Below are positions 1-11,060 of a DNA stretch of 64,000 nt, piece after piece; the first letter of the stretch is position 1; each line of letters opens with the position of its first letter. This DNA is from Platycnemis pennipes (lineage: Eukaryota; Arthropoda; Insecta; Odonata; Platycnemididae), in the NCBI GenBank assembly GCA_933228895.1, contig OW121853.1, positions 9,616,494-9,680,493 of the forward strand, written 5' to 3'. Below the pieces are notes generated by a model, which saw only the letters and a list, made by a program, of their open reading frames with translations, ran no database searches and had not been told where the DNA came from. Made by a program: the position numbers and the translations under genes.

Positions 1-220
1 GTAGATGATCCTGGTCAGTATCTTCGATGTATGTGTCGTCAGGCTTATAGTCCTAAAATGTTCGCATTTCTCCGCCTTCTTCTTCATGGGACTAGGAATG
101 ATGATGTTTTTCTCGAAGTCCCTTGGAATTTCTCCTGTTGAGTACATGTGGCAGATGGTTTTGTAAAGATTAGTTAATGTCTTCTCTCCTGCATTCGTTA
201 TTAGTTCTGCAGCAATATTT
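1..220 (-). pseudogene. RTE-like reverse transcriptase fragment (cut by window edge)
   Basis: Read on the minus strand this gives AELITNAGEKTLTNLYKTIC, then IPRDFEKNIIIP, a lysine-rich stretch and FRTISL..HTSKI. This is the first fingers block of a non-LTR reverse transcriptase (the xxPAEL, LYK, IPK and YRxISL landmarks). The same block occurs in the copy at 17.4 kb, so both belong to one family. The frame is open over about 70 codons and leaves the window at base 1, so the rest of the element lies outside. The residue before AEL is Ala rather than the Pro seen in the 17.4-kb copy. RTE-like is the best clade guess; Jockey-type cannot be excluded. Confidence 0.75.
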
Positions 221-1240
221 ATAACATACAATTATCTTACATGAAAAATTGATTGTATTCAATAATGTTGTATGGCAAATATCCATCATGCCAGAAAGCT
301 TATCTTAGATTTAATATATTCTCTAATATTCTCGAATTAGCGAACGTTTGACAAAATGTCACGGAAGATGTGGAACACCAAACAACGAAGTTTTTCAGTC
401 TGCAGATATTTCAGGGAAATTGTATGCAGCACAAGTAAAGGAATAGCTATCTCCCTAACCATGGCATGTGAATTTCACCCGCCGTTAAGTATTTGGTAAG
501 CCCCATCATCACTTAGGTTGGTTTAACACAGCAAAACAAGTTTAGGTAGCTGTTTTATTCACACTCTTGAGACAATAATTCGTACCATGTACCAACGTTC
601 GAATGAGGTACATTCACTTTCAAAAAACACAAAATTGGATAGCCGGTGCATGTTTAAAAATGAAATCAATTACAATGCGTCCAATTAAATAATTTTAAGG
701 ACAACGGTGGTAAATTCAATACATTTCGGCCAGAATCCATCTGGAATATTTTTTTTAATGAAATAAAAACCGTAATGAAATAAATACATCTGGCTTCTTT
801 ATTACTGTTGTTGTGCCTGGATAGTGACGAGGAGTCAACTCCTTTTCCCAATAAAAGCTCTTACTTCTACTAAAATTTGGCGACTATCTGATAATCACTT
901 CAGGAGGAATTTTATGGACACCTACGTTTGAATTGAAATCGTAATATTCCATTGGCAGTCGCTGAAACTCTAGGAGATACCGAAATAAAATTTCAATAAG
1001 TGGTCAGTAACGTACGCTGTGCCTTGATATTTCTTTGAGCCAGGTTTGCGAAGAACCATTTAAAATTTAATGAATAAAGGAGTATTCAGATCAGTGGCGC
1101 ACCAATGCCCCATTACAACAATGATTATTGCTTTGTAACAATGAAATGATGAAACAATATTGAAAAGAAATGTTAAGTCTCCTTACAGTTTACTGAAAAT
1201 CATAATCAGTGAAGTGTAGACTGTACCTTTCTTCATTTAC
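221..1240. other. AT-rich stretch without recognised feature
   Basis: No domain, RNA gene or inverted repeat was recognised. Frames are short and stop-rich on both strands. The 61-codon minus frame at 666-851 has no recognisable motif. Confidence 0.4.
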
Positions 1241-1760
1241 GCCCCAGAACAGACTGGCATGCATTTGATGCATTTAAAATCTAACGACTGGCAGCGTGTG
1301 TTTGAACTCAGAGCTGGTGGTAATCCTGCCTCCGCTTCCTTCCCAGGCTCCCTCCCCCTACCTGACCCCGCCCTTTTTTATATGCCCCGAGTTAAGCGAT
1401 GGTCTCCCCCTCCCTCCAAAGCTTCTCCCCCCACCCCTCTCCTTCCTCCCCTCTTTCTCCTCCTTCCGTTTCCATCCTCCGCGCTCCTCACGACGGAGTT
1501 CTTTCGACACACCCCCACCACTCTCGAAGTGGAGCATTTGTGTACACACACACACACCGCCCTTCCCTCTTATACAACTCGCCTTCCACACCCCCACCAT
1601 CGCACAACGAGAAATAGTGTGCATCGCGAGCAAACACGCTGAGACTCATCGCCGGATCGCATTGGATGGAGGTGTCGTCAGTTCTTCTCCTGTCCCGCGA
1701 TGTTACTTCGCGATGACCGTGGGACTGCGCCGGGGGACTGAGACGTGGTTCAGCTGCGAG
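1240..1760. other. GC-rich pyrimidine-dominated island 1
   Basis: GC content rises sharply against the AT-rich surroundings. The plus strand is dominated by C and T from about 1320 to 1600 (runs such as CCCCCCACCCC), with a short CA microsatellite near 1545-1557. The four overlapping 70-160-codon frames here, on both strands, are a by-product of stop-poor CT composition and encode Pro/Ser/Leu or Gly/Arg/Glu low-complexity peptides. It may be a regulatory island. No core promoter motif stands out. Confidence 0.45.
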
Positions 1761-3084
1761 GAGAAGGTAGTGGCAAAGATTCGATGACTGTAAAAAGTTT
1801 CTCTGATTTTAAGGTACAAAAGCGACCTGAAGCGATTTCAAATGCAACATTTTTAAGACAGTGTATGTTGAAATTCAGCACCAATATCTTGTCTAAAAAT
1901 AAGGCAGGTGTAGGACTGAAAATCAGATCAGATGGGACTTATTTTAAGTTAGGCCTATGCTGAATTTAAGACAGCCCTAGTCTGGTAATAATGAGGGTTG
2001 CTACTGAAAGTCAAGCCTACTTTTGTGGGATATCTAATTATAAATACTACATATTATTTCACACGAACACAAACCAAAACCCTAACGTTTCATATTTCTA
2101 CCCGACGATACTGTTTTACTGACTAAATTTTTCAATAGAGCAAACGTAAGTCATAGAATTTCCATTGAAAAAGATTTCAGGACTGAAATGGGAACACATT
2201 GACAATAACTTTCACAATAATATGAAAATTTGTACTTTTATTGGAAACAAAGTAATCCACACAAAGGCTTCGATACCTAAGATATGTGCCAGTATCTACA
2301 AACCAAGGCAGGAACTGTCACTTGACAAGGGCGACTATTTCTTAGTGCTAACAACCCTGCCACGTAGACAAAATAAGGAAGCTTAGTCTCAGGATACGTC
2401 ACTCAGATACAACTGGCTCCCTTCTGTAAACAAACGAAGTTTCAACGCCACGTTCTCACATCATGAAGTCATCGCATGAAACATATTTCACCTACTCACA
2501 ATAAAATTTGACTAGACTTCGAATTTTGCTTATTTACACTTGGCATTACTTAGTTGAATTCCATCTCCCTGGTTACGCTCCGTCCATCAGTCTCTGCTAT
2601 TGGCAGGTTAGCTCCAATTGCGGAGCCAACCAAGGCTTGCTTATTTTCAGCCCGGGTGATCTGAATTTCTGATCACAGCCATCTTATTTTCAATATGCTA
2701 TTATTAAGTTCTTAAAATAAGACGGAGGTGTGTCTGATTTGCACGCATGTTGAGTCTTAAATTTAGACCACTGCCGTAAAATCTGACAGCGCTTAAATTC
2801 AAATCGCACTGAAAATCAGATAAACTTTTACAGTGATGGGAAGGGAAAAAAAAGTTAGGCTCTCTCGAAGAAATCCCTTGCTAACATCCATGAGAACGAA
2901 TATTGTTGTCTGTGTGGCACCGAAGAAGAAGTTCGGAGGAATGATTCTTTCAAAGATGTCATCAGAGGCATCTGTCATCATTACAATGGTTATACATAGC
3001 AACAAAAGTTTTAATCCTAAGCAGTATGAGGAAAGGAGAAGTCTGTTGATAACTGCAAAGAGCAACGCAATCGACCATATCCAA
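1760..3084. other. AT-rich stretch with a short recurring motif
   Basis: ACTGAAAATCAGAT occurs near 1916 and again near 2811. Each lies downstream of an AAAATAAGRC..GGTGT-type stretch, so 1.89-1.99 and 2.70-2.83 kb may be diverged copies of one small repeat. No coding motif was recognised, including in the 85- and 105-codon overlapping frames at 2.8-3.1 kb. Confidence 0.3.
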
Positions 3085-3200
3085 AGATGAGGTGGTCTAA
3101 TGAAGATAATTGGCAATGGAAAGTGAATGGAAGGAATGGTGAAGGAGGACAGCGTATGAAACTGTGAATCAATTGGAGAAAAATATGGAAGGGAAGAAAA
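3085..3200 (+). pseudogene. Possible short tail fragment of the RTE-like family
   Basis: The plus strand reads GGLMKIIGNGKVNGRNGEGG. This aligns with the tail GLMKTIVEGQVDGKNGKGR of the copy at 18.7 kb and with the tails at 31.4 and 42.4 kb. Only about 20 residues match and both sides diverge, so this is a weak call. If real it is a 5'-truncated and 3'-eroded insertion. Confidence 0.35.
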
Positions 3201-5460
3201 CTGTCAGCATGGATAGGTTGTCGAACGGGATAACCGAGTAGAAGGTCAAGCAGGAAAGCCGAGAGAGTTAATAAGATCCAAATAAAATTGGTTGGTGGAT
3301 TGGTTATGATCAGGGATAGGTGGTTTTTCTGGTATTAGCTGGATTATTTTTTTGGTAACTGAAGGAAGTGTACAGAATGATTCGGAGTTTTGTAATCCAC
3401 CTATGCTTAACCAAAAGTGCTAAGAGATTGACATGTTGACGACTCATGCATCGGGCGGAGTGCTTCACTTGAAATCCACTCAACACAGTAATCCAATAAG
3501 GACTGGCATATGGCACTTTAAAATATGTACTTGTGTCGGGATTGGAAACGGTATCTTTGGGATGGAATGATAATAGTCTAGCTCCCACCCACCAATTACT
3601 CAAGATTCTTATATTTCCTCCTTGAAGTTCTTACGAGGTTGGCTTTAATGTCAACCTTGATTATGTACATGCATTGAAATTGATGATATGTTAGGAAATG
3701 ACAACATGATGCTATTGCGTAAATGTTCGTGCTTGATAAAAAAGCTCAAAACCAAATGCATATGTTTGATACATTTAAAGCTAATCTGCTATCAATAAAT
3801 TTGACAAATGCTTGTAGAATCACCGCATATCATGGTCTATTTCATTCTGACCACTGTAAGGCTGGAGTGCCTTGTTGCTGATTATAATGATATTTTATTT
3901 CCTCTCACGATCACTAAAAGATCGTCGAAAGCAACGGATTTTCAGAATTGGCACGCATGATGTTGGCAATATTCCCTGAAGTACATCTAAAAATATGTAA
4001 TTCATTCTACCAGCTCTCGTTGTGTTCTTGAATGCTAGATATGAAATTCCTACCGTTATGAATCTAAAAAATACATCTGAACATTAGTTCAATATGTCAT
4101 GTCATAGTTTTTAATATTTAGTAACGTAATTGATAGATGCATACATTCCTTTTTTGTTACTTTGTTTCATTCCCCTTGGTACATTTTGGTGATGACCTTG
4201 CTGCGCGCTCAGGGGTTGGCTTGCAAGGTAGTGTTTTGATGATCTTCACGCCGTATGTGACGGTAACGCACGTATTTACACACACACACAATCAACCTCC
4301 GGTCCCACATCGCATCGAGCGATTAAGTTGGAAGCCCGATTTCCCACGGCAGGGCGACTTAGGAAGTTTAACCACATGACCCACAGGATGGCATCAAACT
4401 CTTGGAAGTTGAGATAATTGACCATTATTGAAATGTATGATATGTACCGATGCATCAATGGATACCAGGTACTCGCTTAAGGCCTGGTTATGATTAGGCA
4501 CAAAAATCAATAGTTAGCGTTAAAAAGGATTAACATTTGGACACGGTCTAATATAATATAAAAGATGTTATTCATTGATTGTGTAATTGGAAATTGAGTT
4601 ATTATTTTCGTCGAATACATTCAATTGCGTCAAATCTCTAAATTAGCATTGAGTAAAGGAATTTTCACTTCTAGTCGTATCTTTTGATAGAAAACTTCAT
4701 GTAAAAATTTTTACATGAATGGAAAAATCGAAACACTATTAGTAAAAATTATGTAGATGACGAGAGTAGTCAGGCAGTTTCTTTCAAGAATAGGGAAGAT
4801 TTTACGGAAAAAGAAAAAGTAATGACATTGAATTTCGTTTTTCTCCTACCGCTATCCGATAAATTCATAAAAAACAGTTTAAGTCATTTTTCATATGCAT
4901 GTTTTACATGAAGTTATTAATAAATATGTATTTTTTATCTAAATATTTAAATAGAGCCTGTTATTTCCATCATAAATTGAATCTCTGATCATCTGAAGCT
5001 CAAAGAACCTTGGAAAGGTCTACATTTGTGCTAAGAATGACGACTTAATTCGGCATTCCCAATGGGATAAAGAGATGCAGTTGGAACAATTTCATAACCC
5101 TCCTATAATTGATAAATTTTTATTTTAATGATGGGGAATAAAATTGCAGATAATATCGTGATAAAATATGTAATTCTGGTTTTACGTACTTATAATAGAT
5201 GATGACAGGAGAAAATAAAATTCGGCACTTTTGTACTTTTTGTACATTAATCATTAGAGAATAACCTTTTCAATTGGATTAAATCTTCCCTGATATAGAA
5301 ACCATTCGTCAAGAGGTGTCTTGTCATTAATATTTTATTTTTTAACAAAAACTGGATTTCTGTAGCATAAATTCAGTCAAACCAAAGGCTCATTGGTTGG
5401 TTTAAACGTGCTCCCCATGAAGCACATAGTGATGAAATAAATAAATAATATAGGAACGGC
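3201..5460. other. AT-rich stretch with a small GC patch
   Basis: A modest GC-richer patch lies at about 4185-4380 and contains a short CA repeat near 4276-4290. Around 3289-3345 the wording (TTGGTTGGTGGATTGGTTA..AGGTGG) faintly resembles the end of the SINE at 42.7 kb, too weakly to call. The rest is AT-rich with no recognised feature. Confidence 0.3.
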
Positions 5461-5479
5461 ATTTATTCGTTTGATTTGT

Positions 5480-6430
5480 GTGTCGCTCTCTCAGAAACCT
5501 TGCAGAAGGTATGCCAACGCTGTTTGTTTTCCCGTTTCACGAGAGCTCCAAAAAGTGATAAAAACACGCTCGCTTACGACGCTGACGCTTCAGTTCCTTA
5601 TTTATTTTTCCTGCCGGGGGAGGGAGCTCTTGACGTGGCCAAGCCAGATCAAGGCCTTCTTCCTCGAGATTTCACCTCAATATCTTCCAAGGATCCATGG
5701 CCTACCCCACACTCAATTTTAAAGAACCTCACCCACAACCAACCCGTCCCACAACATCCTCTTCCCCTCCCCGCTGCGGCTAGCAGCCCTTCGCCACTTT
5801 ATCATCGTCGGGAGATATTTTTTTCCTCCAGGCAGTGACTTACTGAGGAGGGATGAGGGATGGGGGGAGGGGAGGCGGCTGAGGGAAAAGGAGTCGCTGT
5901 GTTCTAGAGAGTGGGTGTGCGGAGGGAGTGGAGGGGCGGGAGGGGAAGAGGGGGAGGGGGTGTAACCGCATGGAAGACGCTCGGGAACTCACCTTAACAC
6001 CTCTTGGGAGCGCTGCCTGGGGCGAGTCGGTGAGGGGGAAGGAAAGGGGAGGGAAAAGAGGGCGGGGGGAACGCAAATACAGGGTGGAGGAGGGTTGGGA
6101 GGGTGGCAGCGGGGAGGGGGGGACGAATGCAGCAGGGAAACGACGCTGAGACGTGATAACGAAGTGGAAAAACACGGGCGTGCAATGAGGTTAACTCTTT
6201 CTGCGTCCCCTCGACCCGTCCCCACACCACCACTCCTCGCGGTGCATCTTGGCACCTTATTTCTTTCGCTTTTCCCCCTCTCCCCCCACAAACAGACACC
6301 TCTCCTTATCCCGCGGACGGAGTTCGTATTCTTCTTCTCCTTCCGTCACTTTTCTTTCGCAACTTACTCAGGTGATAAAAATCGTAAATTTTAGTTGCCG
6401 CGAGGGTTGAGGTAGGCGCTTTGCTTTCTT
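5480..6430. other. GC-rich island 2 with purine-to-pyrimidine switch
   Basis: The plus strand is almost pure purine with G runs from about 5840 to 6130 and turns pyrimidine-rich from about 6190 to 6350. Such asymmetric blocks can form triplex (H-DNA) structures and often mark regulatory DNA, but that role is inference. Frames of 70-120 codons on both strands are compositional: arginine/glycine/glutamate on one strand and proline/serine on the other. Confidence 0.5.
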
Positions 6431-8560
6431 CTCCCGGGAAGAGAATGCATGTCTTTGATGCAATATCTCGCCGCTAGCAATAAACGATTTCAAAAAAACT
6501 GAGGCGTTGATATACACACCGCAATCATGTGACTCGCATCGCAGTGGAATATTAGGTCACTTAATTTCCGACTTTATGGCGGCCATATTTATGGTGTACT
6601 CTCGGAATCGTTATAGACTTTAAAAGACGTTGTTTTGAGCATTTTAGGTTGATGTGAGTGTTTCTGTAGTTCTCACTGGTTTTCAGAAAACGTAGGAATT
6701 AGCACCAAGTTCTGGTATGCTACTTGATAAATAACAGTAAGGATACATATCTGTCCAAACTTACGTATAGTACCTTGAATTGAGATACAATTCTTAGTCA
6801 CGAACGTGAATGCTTCAGAAAAATAGAGCAAATATTTCCGTCTACATTTATAGCACTAGCGTTATCATGAACTGCTTCGCTCGGACCTTTTTAGCTTAAG
6901 TAATAATGAAGGACCACATATAAAGGAAACTGTTTGCTTGATTAGTCTATAGATTATTTGTTAATATCCATTACTATAGCATCAACATTGGACACGAGAT
7001 GCCAGTCCACAGAATTAAGGTAAATGAATAAACAGCGGAAATATATCATAAAATGGAAGAACCAGTAACAATAAGTAACAGGTGGAATTCCGTGTGATTT
7101 TTATTCAAAGAAATATCCCGAATCATTAATCTAACATACATGTTTGTTATATGCCTCTATCATAAACTATAATGTCTTCCTAAAGTTTTCACCGCAATAT
7201 GATTTTTTTATTTTATATGCAAGGCACCTTTTGTATAAATCTCTGGAAACTATTGTGACTTGGGTAAAATCCTGCTTTGATCTTGTGCCATTCTAGCTTC
7301 TTATACAGAGAAGATTATAAAAAAAACAAGTATTCATTTTACTATACTCTAGTTCCCAAAAATGAAGAAATAGTGTACCCACATTACATTTTATTCACAT
7401 TCGGTTTAATAGGTTCCCTGAGAAGCTAATTCCATAGTTCTTATTCGGTAATGACAGGACCCCTGAAATACGAATGTTAAAAACTTGAAAATGTAATTTC
7501 GTCGTATTTTTTTCAAGAGGTTGGATATCATTCCCTTTTTATTTTAGGGTTCTATAGGCTTAAGCTTATACAGCCTTACAAGGCCTACTGTACTTGATGC
7601 GAGCTTCTTTACTTGGGATTAATTATATTATTTTACCAGTAGGCACTATGTTTCAAGCACAAGAGACAGTTTGCCAAGGTGACCTGTCGCAGTCCTCAAT
7701 GCGTGCCTTCATTCTAAGAGGATACTGAGTGCTTATAGCACACGCATCCTTTTGACAGTTCTTATAGGTCCGAGTGTGAGCTACCTTCTAAGCCACTTTA
7801 TTTTCTGCAATCTCAAGCAAATAATTTTTTAATTCCATCATAAAATTTTAAAACCACCCCGAGAAGTTTTTCCACGCACATGACAGTATAATTAGCTATG
7901 AATCACATTAACTACGTTCAGCATTACCCAGGACCACAATGTCGACTGGAACAAGACTAAATAGCTGTTCTGGTTCCTGGGACCGACTGTCTGACAAATG
8001 TATCAAAATATGTCTCTAGGACAGTAATTTCAACTGGGACACAGGATACTAACTCAGTCACAAGTTGTCTTGCAAGATGAATATAATTACAGATAAGTTG
8101 AATAGCAGATATCTCCAATTCGAATATTGAATCTGAATATTAAATCATGACTCGAATATCTCGAATTTTGAATGCCTTGAATACTTGAATTACAATTTAA
8201 ATGCTAAATGTTATTCTGCAAATTAATTTGTTGCAAGTTAAAGTAAAAAGCTAAAACTCTTATTTAAAAAAATAATTCTGGTTTTAAAATGTGAATCATA
8301 GATGATAAAATATTTTTCTACCACGCATGGACAGTTGAATACATTAACTTAAAGTGAGCAGAATGTTTTAATACATCATGTTCTGACCAGTTTTGAATAA
8401 ATATGCTGTAGCTCATCATCACGCCAAATATAGCACGATTACCAAATTATTCGATATCTCGAATATCGAATACTTTCTAGTATTCGAGTATTTGCAGGTA
8501 GTATTCGTGCAGATGTATGTAAAATCCGTGATCACACACTCACTGGTAGTTGCCAATGGC
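6431..8560. other. AT-rich stretch with clustered TCGAATA-type words
   Basis: No gene was recognised. From about 8100 to 8500 the words TCGAATA, GAATATC and ATTCGA recur many times in both orientations, giving a loosely repetitive block. A stretch at about 7935-8050 shares short phrases (CAGCATTACC, CTGGGAC, GGGACCG) with 9288-9380, a possible diverged repeat pair. Confidence 0.3.
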
Positions 8561-8596
8561 TGAATTGTTAAAATAATTTAGCAGTTCCATGTAAAT

Positions 8597-9060
8597 TTAA
8601 ATTTTGTTTGCATATTCTATTAAACGAATACTTTCCTCATCACTAAGCGCGAGAAATTTCAATACTTTTAATTTATAGTCAGGAGAATTCCACAGTTGAT
8701 GATGTGTTAGGAACGAAGCCTTCAACGATCTTATCCAGGTTAGGTTTTCCATCTCAGCCGACGTTTCGAGGAAGCACTCGCCTTTCATCTTCAAAGTCGA
8801 CTTTTGTCCTTTATATGTACCCTGCTATCTGGATCGGACGCCTTTTGATTGCTGCTCGTTGACCGTGAATTAGTTGTAGTTGCGCAAACTGAGAAATTCA
8901 CTCTGGCAAGGCTTACAAGGCTCCGTGATTCTACAGATACAGATAGACCATTGATGGCCTCCAGCATCTGGCACCACGAAAGTTCTTAAAATTCTCAAAG
9001 TTGAGATAGCATTAAGACCAATCGTAAGCGCCAATGGCACTCCTGTGAAACTGTTCACAA
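8597..9060 (-). mobile_element. Possible Penelope-type terminal fragment
   Basis: On the minus strand a TATATA-like ACATATAAAGGAC (about 8812-8824) precedes a TTGAAGA-T-stem-GAAACGTCGG motif at 8755-8794. The order TATA-like box, then CTGAAGA/GAAACGTCGG motif, is familiar to me from terminal repeats of Penelope-like elements in arthropods. A 65-codon open frame overlaps it (8597-8794) and a 62-codon frame lies upstream. Neither shows a GIY-YIG or reverse transcriptase motif. The boundaries are not defined, so this is a resemblance call. Confidence 0.35.
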
Positions 9061-10544
9061 AACAATGACGAAAATAAGTGTTTTAACCGGAACAAAGAAT
9101 CCAGTTGGACTTAAAACCCCAAGAGTTTATTTATCTTTACTAATTTTTCTGAAAATACGGGATAGAGTTCGTGGTAGAGGTGGAGCGTACCATCAATCCT
9201 AGCATAACAAACAAAACATAACTGATAAAGTAACAATAAAGGGACCTCACAATAGGACAGCCGGAGAAGTCAGCTCCGTAGTAACCTGGTCCAGCATTAC
9301 CAAGTATAGTAACATCGGCTGGGACGAGACGCCATTGCTGTTGCGGCTATTGGGACCGTATGACTGGGACCGGTCCCAGAGATATTAATTGAAACATTAG
9401 CTGAGATGGAGAGCCTTAACCGAATGAATGACCGCGAATAATTCACCCATAAGATGTACCGGGAAAGTATTGGAACTTTCTTTATGTGTCTGGAATATTT
9501 CTTGACATGCAAGATCTATTTCTGTATTGTTGAGGAGTTTCGTACCAGTTAATAATTTTTTATTCATTTTAAAACATCTAAAAACCGAAATAATCATTAT
9601 CTCCAATACGAAGTTATTCTTTTTATGTATTTTTTCATTAACTTAATTATTTTTGTTCTGAAAGTTCCTAAAGTGAAACTGGATTTTTTGAACTAACCGC
9701 TTAATATCTGAGACCCTCTTTGATATTTTTAGAGTGAGCAGAGTGCATCAAAGAGGGTAGGATTAGGAAAGAAACAGGTTGAACAGAATTCCAAAAAAGA
9801 GGATGAAATAAGTTCTGAGAGACAAAGAATGACCAATAAAGGTGAACAAAAGAAAATAAGAGAATGCTATAGAAGCGAGGAGAAGGCGGAAAAAACTGTG
9901 TCCAAATCTTTAGTTCAGGGCGGCATGAAAGCCACCTAAAGGTGTACAGATTCAAGGAATGTGATTAGATACAATACATGTAGTCCAGTTATGGAGAAAT
10001 GAACGGAAAAGTGGGAAGGGTCGGACATCCTCTTAGCTGGGATACTACACTTATGGTAATGGGTATAAAAGCATTAGCACGATGAAGAGTAAATAACTTC
10101 ATAATTAATGATTTTATGTATGTAAGTTTGGACGATACCATATTTTCACTGTGCCTGAACTACAAATATCCCAGCCAGTAGTAGTAGGGAGATGAACCAC
10201 CAACAGACGCTCAGGTAAGTGACTAGGTTGCAACACACTTTATTTATAATTCTATGCTCTTCACTCACTACAGTAATCAGGCATTGTAATCACAGTACAC
10301 ACTTCAGTAACTATTGTTTCTCTGTTGATCTACTGTTCACGGCTGATATTTCTACAGTTTACCTACTCTTCGTAAAAGAAATTCTGGCTCATTATCATTT
10401 GCTCATTTACATGGTTTTTAGTATATCCGCTTATAAGTATTTGATAAAGTTTCTATAATTTCATAGGCACAATCAAATCGACTGGAACTGAGTAAGTCAA
10501 CAGCTATTGTTGGCAGAATACTTTGGCATTGAAATGGCAATCAA
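9061..10544. other. AT-rich stretch with a 16-bp palindrome
   Basis: CTGGGACCGGTCCCAG at 9364-9379 is a perfect 16-bp palindrome. A GAAAGCCACCTAAAGGTGTAC phrase near 9927-9948 resembles one at 38.84-38.87 kb. TATAAAAG occurs at 10064-10071 with no supporting context. The minus frame at 9701-9955 has no recognisable domain. Confidence 0.3.
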
Positions 10545-11060
10545 ACCAGCCGCCCTTATTGCACAGCAACGAGATGCGCAGGCGCGATCGTCTCCTCTCC
10601 TCCAGGGTGCAATTTGGGAATACAGAAACAGAGGCGTCTCCTAGCGGTCTCCGGAGTGACTACGTGAGTGGCCGAATTCGTTCGCGGAATGCGGCGCGGG
10701 ACGGAGCCGCACCCGGCTGCCGCGGCGGTGGCTTCGTGTGGGTGCATTGTGTGTGGGGGTGGAAACGTTAGCAAGAGGGTGGGGGGGGGAGAGGAAAGGG
10801 GAAAGGGGGGGTGGAGGAAGTTACGGCGCGCGGCGGGACGAAGGACAGTCGCGCAACTCGTAAGATTTCCCTCTCGGGAGAAGTGAGAAAGCGCATTTCG
10901 GGTCAAAATGGCTAAATGCCTTCGGTCGCCGTTGTAAGCGGTGGGGAATCGGTGCCTGGAGGATACAGGGGGGGAGCTTGGATTTTTACAGTTTCGAAAG
11001 AAACAGAGCTTTGCTGTGTCGAACGGTTTCTACGCGCATTTTCATCACCCACTGCAATTG
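10545..11060. promoter_or_regulatory. GC/CpG-rich island 3 with NRF1-like site
   Basis: This CpG-dense block contains TGCGCAGGCGCG at 10575-10586, close to the NRF1/ewg binding site, followed by CpG-rich sequence to about 10730 and a G-rich run at 10770-10830. NRF1-type sites in a CpG island are typical of housekeeping promoters and enhancers. That makes a regulatory role plausible, but no downstream coding exon is recognisable. The open frames across it are compositional. Confidence 0.35.

Noticed and set aside
1259..1787. Overlapping 127- and 163-codon plus frames in GC island 1
   Set aside because: All three frames and the complement stay open because CT-rich sequence lacks stop codons; the peptides are Pro/Ser/Leu low-complexity.
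10064..10071. TATAAAAG as a promoter
   Set aside because: No initiator at proper spacing, no GC or CpG context and no downstream exon.
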